DNA of 37,520 nt from Conexibacter sp. CPCC 205762 (GTDB taxonomy: Bacteria; Actinomycetota; Thermoleophilia; Solirubrobacterales; Solirubrobacteraceae). Of the stretch, positions 31,362 through 37,520 are shown one piece after another. The position numbers were made by a program, and so were the translations under genes. Position 1 is the stretch's first letter, and each line of letters starts with the position of its first letter. The notes under the pieces were generated by a model, which did no database searches, had not been told where the DNA came from, and worked only from the letters and a program-made list of their open reading frames with translations. The stretch is from assembly GCF_030646155.1 (NCBI RefSeq), contig NZ_JAUTDN010000046.1:1-37520 (forward strand). The letters run 5' to 3'.

Positions 31362-32492
31362 TCAGCGCGTCAGCGTCGCTCTGACGGTGTCGTTGGTCGC
31401 GCCCGACTCGGCGTAGATCACGAGCGGGATCGTCCTGCGCTTCGTCAGCGCTCTGCGGAGCTTTCTGGCGATCGCTCTGTCCGGCACCAACCGCACCAGC
31501 AGCGCGCCCTCGGCGTTGATCTCGCCGGTCGCCTCGACGATCGTGGTCGAGGAGAGGCCGAGCGCTCTGCGCTGCCCTCTCGGCACGTCGACGGTGAGCG
31601 TGACCGGGTCGGTCGCGACGCCGGTGACGAGCGCGACGCCGTCGCCCAGCTGGAACCGTCTCGTCGCCAGCGACAGGTCGATCGGCCGCAGGAACAGCGC
31701 CTGGTAGGCGGCGTCGGCCGCTCTCAGCGCGTCTCTGGCGGTGGTCAGCGCGGTTCTCGCCGCCGTCAGCGCGTCTCTCGTCGTCGTCAGCGAGGTTCTC
31801 GTGTCGGCGAGCGATCTGTCGACCGCGTCCTTCGCTCTTCTGAGGTCGGCGAGCTGCGTCTGCAGCGGCGCGGTCGCCGCCGCGACCAGCGCGTTGGCCA
31901 GCGGGGTGGAGCTGTCGGCGGCCTCGAGTCTGCCGCCGAGTCTCTCGCACTCCGCTCTCGGGTCGGTGACGGTCGCGAGGTCGACGCCGGTCGCTCTCTT
32001 GACGACCGCGATCCACGTCGCCGGGTCGTCGCCGAGGCCGGCCGAGGTCTTCTGGAACGGCACGTACGCGTACGACGGCTCTCTCGCCCCGCTCTGCCAG
32101 GCGAGGACCGTGTCCGGATCGGTCAGCGACGCGACGCCGGAGCAGGTCGCGTGCGCCTGCAGCCCCGTCTGCGCCGCCGGGTAGGCGAGCTTCTCCTGCG
32201 CCGTCATCGGCTCGCGGTACTCGCTCGGCAGCGCCGAGTAGTCGAGCACCCCGCCGGCCGCGACGCCGTTGTCCTCGACGTAGCCCAGCACCCAGCCGTC
32301 GAGCGACAGCACGTAGCGGGTCTGCGTGTTGGTGAGGCCGGCGCCGGTCGGGTCGGTCAGGAACGTGACGCCGGGGTTCCCGGTCTTCGCCTCGACGGAC
32401 GTGACGCTCGGAACGGCGGATGCGGTCGCCGGCACGGCGAGCGCGAGAACGGCGAGCGCGCCGGCGGCGCGGATCGACCTGGACGGTCTCAA
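31362..32492 (-). CDS. Secreted protein with coiled-coil heptad repeats, function unknown
   Basis: A 376-residue protein that I do not recognise. It starts at TTG (32492), six bases after AGGAGG. A signal peptide covers residues 1-26 (cleavage after ASA). Residues about 30-185 form a globular region with aromatic residues and two conserved-looking Cys (ATCSG, RAECERL). Residues about 205-265 are a coiled coil with near-perfect heptads such as LTAARTALTTARDAL, coded by imperfect 21-bp repeats. A beta-rich C-terminal part follows (VTLTVDVPRGQRRALG, VRLVPDRAIARKLRRAL). By my count 21 of 33 arginines use AGA, unlike most genes here. It is likely an envelope or extracellular structural protein. 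Confidence 0.75.
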   Translation of the reverse strand: MRPSRSIRAAGALAVLALAVPATASAVPSVTSVEAKTGNPGVTFLTDPTGAGLTNTQTRYVLSLDGWVLGYVEDNGVAAGGVLDYSALPSEYREPMTAQEKLAYPAAQTGLQAHATCSGVASLTDPDTVLAWQSGAREPSYAYVPFQKTSAGLGDDPATWIAVVKRATGVDLATVTDPRAECERLGGRLEAADSSTPLANALVAAATAPLQTQLADLRRAKDAVDRSLADTRTSLTTTRDALTAARTALTTARDALRAADAAYQALFLRPIDLSLATRRFQLGDGVALVTGVATDPVTLTVDVPRGQRRALGLSSTTIVEATGEINAEGALLVRLVPDRAIARKLRRALTKRRTIPLVIYAESGATNDTVRATLTR

Positions 32493-32711
32493 GCGATTCC
32501 TCCTGGTGTGGGGATGGACGGACCTGGGACGTCGGCGGAGAGCCCCCTGGCCTCGCCGATCGCCAGCAATCTACACCAAGGTGATCGGTTTTATGGCATT
32601 TAATGCTGCGAGCATCCGCCGTCGGGAGACGCCGGTTTCGGGCATAACGTCAGGTGGAGTCATCCACAGCCGACCGCGACTGGCGCGGCGACGCTGTGAA
32701 AGGAGAGCTTG
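32493..32711. promoter_or_regulatory. Divergent intergenic region with AT-rich island and palindrome
   Basis: This 219-base spacer holds the promoters of the secreted coiled-coil gene (left) and the universal stress protein (right). An AT-rich island at about 32588-32606 contains the palindrome GCATT-T-AATGC (32596-32606), and TGGA-GTCA-TCCA occurs near 32655. No convincing -35/-10 pair was identified on either strand. No open reading frame of note lies here. Confidence 0.4.
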
Positions 32712-33524
32712 ATGACCAGCATGATCGTGGCCGGTGTCGACGGTCTTCGTGGTGGTCGCGACGCCGTCGCGCTCGGCGCGGCACTGGCCGCCGCCGACGA
32801 TGCGGAGCTGCTGCTGACCGGCGTCTGGCAGGAGACGCTGCTGCCGCTGCCGCTGCTGATGAGCAGCGGCGAGCCGCCGTTGGAGAGAACCGAGCGGATG
32901 CTGCTGCGGACGCGCGCCGCGCAGGCGCCGCGGGCGATCACGCGCCCGCTCAGCGGCCTCTCGCCGGCGCGCGCGCTCTGCCGCGTCGCCGCGAGCGAGC
33001 ACGCCGGCACGATCGCGATCGGCTCGACCGCCGCCGCGCCCGCCGGCCACGTCCGCGCCGGACGCGACGCGCAGCACGTGATCCACGACGCGCCCTGCAA
33101 CGCCGCGCTCGCCGCCCGCGGCCTGCACGAGCGGCCGTTCGCGATCGGCTCGATCGTCGTCGGCGTCGACGGCGGGGCCGAGTCGGAGGCTGCCCTCGGC
33201 GTCGCCGCGCGGCTGGCGCAGGGGCTCGGCGTCGCGCTGACCGCGATCGCCGTCCACGACCCGCGGCCGCACGCGCGCGACGGCGCGGAGGGGATCGCCG
33301 AGCAGGCGCGCGAGCACGCCGGCGTCACCGCCGCCGAGGTCCGCCACGGCGATCCGGCGACCGAGCTGGCGCGCGCCGCGCAGGAGGCCGATCTGCTCGT
33401 GCTCGGCTCACGCCACGGCGGCCACGCCGCGCGCGTCACGCTCGGCCGCGTCGGCCACCGGCTGACGACCGACGCGCCCTGCTCGCTGCTGCTCGTGCCC
33501 TGCGCCGGGCCGACGCTGCACTGA
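32712..33524 (+). CDS. Tandem universal stress protein (two UspA domains)
   Basis: A 270-residue cytoplasmic protein with AGGAG six bases before the ATG. Domain 1 (about residues 3-137) begins MIVAGVDGLRGGRDAV and ends with GSTAAAPAGHVRAGRDAQHVIHDAPCNAALA. Domain 2 (about 143-264) begins SIVVGVDGGAESEAALGVAARLA and has the ATP-binding loop GSRHGGHAARVTLGRVGHRLTTDAPCSLLLVP. In domain 1 the nucleotide loop has diverged from the usual G-x2-G-x9-G, so only domain 2 may bind ATP. Such proteins rise under starvation, hypoxia or oxidative stress. It stands alone, with a short GACGC/GCGTC hairpin (33523-33536) at its stop facing the carboxylase gene. Confidence 0.9.
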   Translation: MTSMIVAGVDGLRGGRDAVALGAALAAADDAELLLTGVWQETLLPLPLLMSSGEPPLERTERMLLRTRAAQAPRAITRPLSGLSPARALCRVAASEHAGTIAIGSTAAAPAGHVRAGRDAQHVIHDAPCNAALAARGLHERPFAIGSIVVGVDGGAESEAALGVAARLAQGLGVALTAIAVHDPRPHARDGAEGIAEQAREHAGVTAAEVRHGDPATELARAAQEADLLVLGSRHGGHAARVTLGRVGHRLTTDAPCSLLLVPCAGPTLH

Positions 33525-33566
33525 CGCGCGGGCGTCGCGCGGCCCGTCCTCGCGCGGCGCGCCCGC

Positions 33567-35111
33567 TCACCAGGTGTCGACGGTCCGCCCGCTCGCGCGC
33601 GGCGGGCCGGCGGCGGCGAGCGTGCGGGCGATCAGCGCGCGCGTCTCGGCGGGGTCGACCACGTCGTCCAGCTCGAACAGCTGGGCGGCGTTGAGCGCCT
33701 GCGCGTGCTCGTGCAGCTGGGCGGTGAGCGCGCGCACGCGCGCCTCGCGCTCGTCGTCGTCCGCGATCGCCTCCAGCTCGCGTCTGAGCGCCAGCCGGAC
33801 CGCGCCCTCCAGGCCCATCGGGCCGAGCGTCGCGCCCGGCCAGGCGACCGTCAGCAGCGGCTCGTGGAGGCTGCCGAACGCCATCGCCTGGGCGCCGAGG
33901 CCGAAGGCGCGGCGCAGCACGACCGCGATCGTCGGGACGGTCAGCGCGGCGCCGGCCACCAGCAGGCGGCTGGCGCGGCGGACGAGCGCGCCGGCCTCGT
34001 GTCTGGGGCCGACCATGTAGCCGGGCGTGTCGATCAGCGACAGCAGCGGCAGGCCGAAGGCGTCGCACAGCTGCAGGAAGCGGGCGGCCTTGTCGCTCGC
34101 CTCCGCGGTCACCGTGCCGGCCATGTGCTTCGTGTTGTTGGCGATCACGCCGAGCGGCCGGCCCTCGATCCGCGCCAGCGCCGTCACCAGCTCGGGCGCG
34201 AACCGCTCCCGCAGGACGGTCGTGGAGCCGGCGTCGGCGAGCCGCTCGATCAGCGGGATCACGTCGTAGGCGCGGCGGCCGCTCTCGGGCAGCGCGTCGC
34301 GCAGCGGGCGCTGGTCGGGGGCGGTCCAGTCGCTGCGCGGGCCGCTTTCGAAGTAGCTCAGCAGCGTGCGCGTCGCCGCGACCGCCGCCGCCTCGTCGGC
34401 GACGAGCAGGTCGATCACGCCGTTGGGCGCCTGCATCGCGACCGGCCCGACCTCCTCCGGCGCGAAGCTGCCGAGCCCGCCGCCGGCGATCATCGCCGGG
34501 CCGCCCATCCCGATCGAGGCCGATTCGGTCGCGATGATCAGGTCGGCGCAGCCGGCGATCACGGCGTTGCCGGCGAAGCAGCTGCCGTTGACGATCGCGA
34601 TCCGCGGGACAGTCCCCGACAGCTTCGCCCACAGCGCGAAGGCGCGCACCTGCAGCGAGCTGACGACCGGGTGGTCGCTGTCGCCCGGCCGCCCGCCGCC
34701 GCCCTCGGCGAAGAAGACGACCGGCAGCCGCATCCGCTCGATCAGCTCGAACATGCGGTCCTTCTTGAGGTGGCCGAAGACGCCCTGCGTGCCCGCCAGC
34801 ACCGTGTAGTCGTAGGCGAGCACGGCCGTCGGGCGGCCGCCGACCGTCGCGGTGCCGGCGACGAGCCCGTCGGCCGGCGTGTTCGCGATCAGGTCGCCGG
34901 CCTCGCGCCGCCCGCGCTGGGCGGCGACCGCGTAGCGGCCGTACTCGACCCACGAGCCGGCGTCGATCAGGTCGGCGACGTTCTCGCGCGCGCTGCGCCC
35001 GCCGCGGCCGTGGCGCTTCTCCAGCGCGGTCGGGCGCGCCGCGTCCTCCGTCAGCAGGCGCCGGCGCAGCAGCTCGGCGAGGTCGTCGCGGATCGGCTCC
35101 TCGGTGCTCAT
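33567..35111 (-). CDS. Acyl-CoA carboxylase beta subunit (carboxyltransferase)
   Basis: A 514-residue protein, normal length for the family. The N-terminal half has the acyl-CoA binding region (TALEKRHGRGGRSARENVADLIDAGSWVEYG, YDYTVLAGTQG, FGHLKKDRMFELIERMRLPVVFFAEGGGGRPGD). The C-terminal half has the carboxybiotin side (RPLGVIANN, LCDAFGLPLLSLIDTPGYMVGP, AFGLGAQAMAF, WPGATLGPMGLEGAV). It transfers carboxyl from biotin to an acyl-CoA such as acetyl-, propionyl- or 3-methylcrotonyl-CoA. No biotin carboxylase or biotin carrier gene is in the window, so it must use subunits encoded elsewhere. The ATG at 35111 is chosen because the family's N-terminus begins here; it is divergent from the cupin gene. 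Confidence 0.9.
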   Translation of the reverse strand: MSTEEPIRDDLAELLRRRLLTEDAARPTALEKRHGRGGRSARENVADLIDAGSWVEYGRYAVAAQRGRREAGDLIANTPADGLVAGTATVGGRPTAVLAYDYTVLAGTQGVFGHLKKDRMFELIERMRLPVVFFAEGGGGRPGDSDHPVVSSLQVRAFALWAKLSGTVPRIAIVNGSCFAGNAVIAGCADLIIATESASIGMGGPAMIAGGGLGSFAPEEVGPVAMQAPNGVIDLLVADEAAAVAATRTLLSYFESGPRSDWTAPDQRPLRDALPESGRRAYDVIPLIERLADAGSTTVLRERFAPELVTALARIEGRPLGVIANNTKHMAGTVTAEASDKAARFLQLCDAFGLPLLSLIDTPGYMVGPRHEAGALVRRASRLLVAGAALTVPTIAVVLRRAFGLGAQAMAFGSLHEPLLTVAWPGATLGPMGLEGAVRLALRRELEAIADDDEREARVRALTAQLHEHAQALNAAQLFELDDVVDPAETRALIARTLAAAGPPRASGRTVDTW

Positions 35112-35208
35112 GCGCACAGCATCGCGCCTGGCTCGGCGCGGGCGCGCCGGGAGAGCGGCGGGAGAATCGGCCCATGCGACGCCGGCGGCGCGGCGGGATC
35201 GTCGCCGC

Positions 35209-35721
35209 ATGACCGTCGAAGAGATCCCGGCAGCCGTTCGTCCCAGGTACGCGCTGACCGCCCACGAGCAGGTGACGATCCTCTCCGCGACGCCCGAGCG
35301 GCTGCTCGCGGAGGTCCGCTACAGCGCCGGCGGAAGAGAGCCGCCGCTGCATCTGCACCCGCAGCAGGACGAGCGCTTCGAGGTGCTCTCCGGCGCGCTG
35401 CGCGTGACGCTCGACGGCCGCCTGCTGACCGTCGCGGCCGGCGAGTCGGTCGCGATCCCGCGCGGCGCCGCGCACCGGATGGCGCCGGTCGGGCCGGAGG
35501 GGGCGACGGCGCGCTGGAGCACGACGCCGGCGCTGCGGACCGAGCAGTGGTGGAGCGAGCTGGCCGCGCTGCGCGAGCGCTGCGGCGGCGACCCGCCGCT
35601 GCCCGCGCTCGCACGGCTGCTGCGGGAGTTCGACGGCGAGTTCCGGCTGGCGCTGCCGCGCTTCGTCGCGCTGCCGCCGGTGCGGCTGCTGGCGGCGCTG
35701 CCGGCGGGTCGTGGCGCCTGA
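35209..35721 (+). CDS. Cupin-domain protein
   Basis: A 170-residue protein with a single cupin barrel at about residues 30-110. Motif 1 is PPLHLHPQQDERFEVLSG with metal ligands His, His and Glu; motif 2 is GESVAIPRGAAHRM with the last His ligand. The C-terminal 55 residues are helical (ELAALRERCGG ... LARLLREF). Cupins bind a metal and act as small enzymes or ligand sensors; no specific function can be assigned. The upstream spacer (35112-35208) shows no clear promoter, and no ribosome site precedes the ATG. Confidence 0.85.
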   Translation: MTVEEIPAAVRPRYALTAHEQVTILSATPERLLAEVRYSAGGREPPLHLHPQQDERFEVLSGALRVTLDGRLLTVAAGESVAIPRGAAHRMAPVGPEGATARWSTTPALRTEQWWSELAALRERCGGDPPLPALARLLREFDGEFRLALPRFVALPPVRLLAALPAGRGA

Positions 35722-35796
35722 GCGCCGCTCAGCCGTCGAGCGTGCTCGGCGCGTCCGGCGCGCGTCCGGCGGCGCGCGCCGCTCAGCCGTCGAGCG
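35722..35796. repeat. 21-bp exact direct repeat around a gene 3' end
   Basis: An identical 21-bp sequence (beginning GCGCCGCTCAGCC, ending GTCGAGCG) occurs at 35722-35742 and 35776-35796, 54 bases apart. The right copy contains the stop codon and last codons of the minus-strand LuxR gene. The left copy begins at the base after the cupin stop codon and could form a small TGAGC/GCTCA hairpin with it. GCGCGTCCGGC is also repeated between them. Confidence 0.85.
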
Positions 35797-37520
35797 GCCG
35801 GCCGGCGACGAGCGCGGCCAGTTCGGCGCGCCCGCGCAGGCCGAGCTTCGCGTAGATCGCGCTGAGCAGGTTCGCGACCGTCTTGTCGGAGATGTGCAGC
35901 GCGCGGCCGATCTGCTTGTTGCCGACGCCGTCGGCGACCAGCGCCGCGATCTCGCGCTCGCGCGCCGTCAGCTCCCGCAGCCCCTCGGCGCCGGCCGCGC
36001 GGCCGACCCGGCCGCTCGCGCGGCCGCCGAGGCGGCGGATCTCGCGCGCGGCGACGTCGTGCGCGCGCTGCAGCCCGCAGGCGGTCAGCGCGTCGGCGGC
36101 CGCCTGCAGCTCGCGCAGCGCCTCGTCGCGCTCGCCGGCGTGCGCGAGCACTCGCCCGAGCACGCTGCGCGCCAGCCCGGCGTGGACCGGGCCGGCGGCG
36201 GCGCCGGCACGGGCGAGGCCGTCGCGCGCGTGGGCTACGGCGTTGTCGTCGTCGCCCTCGGCGCTCAGCACGAGCGCGCTCGCGGAGGCGGCCTTCGCGG
36301 CGGAGAGCGGCAGCCGCGTGTGCGCGGCGAGCGCTTGCGCGCGCTCGGCCCAGTGGCGCGCGGCGTCGCGGTCGCCGAGCTCCAGCGCGCTCAGCACGAG
36401 CGACTCGGCCAGCTGGCAGGTCCAGGCCGGGTCGACCCGCTCCAGCTGCGGCCCGCCGGCCGCGACCGCGTCGCGCAGCAGCCGCGCCGGGTCGACGTCG
36501 AGCGCCATGAACAGCGAGGCGTTGAGGCGGCTGATCGCGGTCAGCAGGTCCGGCTGCTGGCGCGCGACGATCCGCTGCGCCTCCGCGCCGGCGCGCTCGC
36601 CGGCGGCGCGGTCGCCCGCTCTGACGTGCAGGTGGCAGGCGACCGCGAGCGCGTGGCCGAGCAGCGCCTCGGCTCTCAGCAGCCGCGCCAGCTCGACCGC
36701 CTCAGCGACCGACTCGAGCGCGCCGTCCATGTCGCAGAGGTTCCAGCGGCTCATGCCGCGGTAGGTCACGAGCTGCGCGAGCGCGAGGTCCTGGCCGGAG
36801 CGGCGCGCGAGCGTCTCGCCGCGCGCCAGCAGCGCGTCAGCCGGCGCGAAGCGCTCGTGCGCGATCGCCATCAGCGCGAGCAGGTGGACGGTCTCCAGCG
36901 CCTCCGTCAGCTCGCCGTCGCCGACCTGCTGCAGTTCCGCGAGCGCCTGCTCGACCGCCGCGGCGGCGGCGACGTGATCGCCCTCCCAGGCGGCGAGCAG
37001 CGAGGCGCAGGCGCGCGCGGAGGCGATCTCCAGCAGCGACTCCGCCCGCTCGGCGGCGGCGAGCGCCGCCCGCACCGCCGCGCCGGCCTCGCGGTCGCTC
37101 AGCTGCACGAGGCTGAACGCCAGCCCGACCCGCAGCCGCGCCTCCTCGGCCGCCGTGCGCGCGATGCCGGCGGCGGGCGTCGGCCCCGGCTGGGCGGCGT
37201 CGGCGGGCGTCTGCGCGATGCCGGCGGCCAGTGCCCGTTCGAGGCGGGCGCGGGCGTCGTGGGCGCGGCCGCCGGCGCGCTCGATCTGCGCCAGCTGGAC
37301 GACCGCCGGGACCGCCAGCGGCGAGCCGGGCGGCAGCGCGTCGTGGACGGCCAGCAGCACGTCGTGCGCCTCGGCGCTGCGGCCGCAGGCGGCGAGCGCG
37401 AGCGAGCGGCGCAGGCGCAGCTCGCGGCGGCGCTCGCCGTCGGCGGCGGGCGGCAGCAGCCGCTCGGCGGCGTCGAGCCAGCCGGCGGCGGCGTCGGGCG
37501 CGACCGCCTGCACGTCGCGC
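35783..37520 (-). CDS. Large LuxR-family (LAL-like) regulator, C-terminal part (5' end outside window)
   Basis: The frame is open to the right edge, so at least 578 residues are seen and the N-terminus (probably an AAA+/NACHT-type ATPase) is missing. Most of the visible part is alpha-helical repeat of the TPR kind, with repeated Ala-rich helix pairs (such as RLRRSLALAACGRSAEAHDVLLAVHDAL and LLAWEGDHVAAAAAVEQALAEL). The last 65 residues are a LuxR helix-turn-helix (LTAREREIAALVADGVGNKQIGRALHISDKTVANLLSAIYAKLGLRGRAEL). LAL regulators switch on secondary metabolism or catabolic genes after binding ATP and an effector. A repeated AAGIAxT element near residues 90-125 reflects a small internal duplication. 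It ends at the 21-bp direct repeat. Confidence 0.88.
   Translation of the reverse strand, partial: RDVQAVAPDAAAGWLDAAERLLPPAADGERRRELRLRRSLALAACGRSAEAHDVLLAVHDALPPGSPLAVPAVVQLAQIERAGGRAHDARARLERALAAGIAQTPADAAQPGPTPAAGIARTAAEEARLRVGLAFSLVQLSDREAGAAVRAALAAAERAESLLEIASARACASLLAAWEGDHVAAAAAVEQALAELQQVGDGELTEALETVHLLALMAIAHERFAPADALLARGETLARRSGQDLALAQLVTYRGMSRWNLCDMDGALESVAEAVELARLLRAEALLGHALAVACHLHVRAGDRAAGERAGAEAQRIVARQQPDLLTAISRLNASLFMALDVDPARLLRDAVAAGGPQLERVDPAWTCQLAESLVLSALELGDRDAARHWAERAQALAAHTRLPLSAAKAASASALVLSAEGDDDNAVAHARDGLARAGAAAGPVHAGLARSVLGRVLAHAGERDEALRELQAAADALTACGLQRAHDVAAREIRRLGGRASGRVGRAAGAEGLRELTAREREIAALVADGVGNKQIGRALHISDKTVANLLSAIYAKLGLRGRAELAALVAGRPLDG

Overview
This is a very GC-rich (about 75%) actinobacterial stretch with dense, mostly four-base-overlapping operons. 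Several traits point to Thermoleophilia/Solirubrobacterales (a Conexibacter- or Solirubrobacter-like organism). These are Arg/Ala-rich proteins, a secreted glycosidase ending in the repeat-like beta-sandwich domain common in that group, heavy use of AGA arginine codons in some exported-protein genes, and many short or absent 5' leaders. This placement is inferred from sequence style only. No RNA genes, insertion sequences, phage genes or CRISPR arrays were seen.

Layout: (1) 1-2161: the end of a CPA1 Na+/H+ antiporter faces a HipB/HipA toxin-antitoxin pair in which hipA carries an internal out-of-frame deletion. (2) 2168-5340: a GntR regulator and a soluble Cache-domain protein are divergent from an APC permease. 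The permease has a textbook -35/-10 promoter with a palindrome in its spacer. (3) 5360-7850: a membrane-anchored substrate-binding/VWA protein and a coiled-coil membrane protein. (4) 7847-11450: a DesK/DesR-like two-component system is divergent from an ABC exporter, with GTGACAG repeats between them. (5) 11447-12849: an alpha/beta hydrolase and a MarR regulator share two large palindromic operators. (6) 12818-16002: an SDR dehydrogenase and a histidinol-dehydrogenase-like enzyme of the sulfopropanediol dehydrogenase (HpsN) type are divergent from a LacI regulator. (7) 16067-26697: a GAF/PucR-type regulator is divergent from a six-gene catabolic operon. (8) 26771-31331: a secreted GH106-like glycosidase is divergent from a LysR regulator. 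(9) 31362-37520: a secreted coiled-coil protein, a tandem universal stress protein, an acyl-CoA carboxylase beta subunit, a cupin and the C-terminal part of a large LuxR regulator.

The most interesting unit is the operon at 18112-26697. It encodes a hydantoinase/acetone-carboxylase-like HyuA, a HyuB fused to a four-cysteine zinc-type domain, a class III CoA-transferase, an enoyl-CoA hydratase with both catalytic glutamates, a degradative (class II) HMG-CoA reductase, and an HMG-CoA-lyase-like enzyme whose usual catalytic cysteine is serine. Together these look like a route that carboxylates or opens an unknown substrate, activates it to CoA, hydrates it and cleaves an HMG-CoA-like intermediate. 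I know of no described pathway with this gene set, and the substrate cannot be read from the sequence.

The window also shows recurrent local patterns. Short duplications copy gene 3' ends together with the stop codon at three places. Two convergent gene pairs share a CTAG as both stop codons. Several regulator and enzyme genes have a -10 box so close to the start codon that their transcripts should be leaderless.
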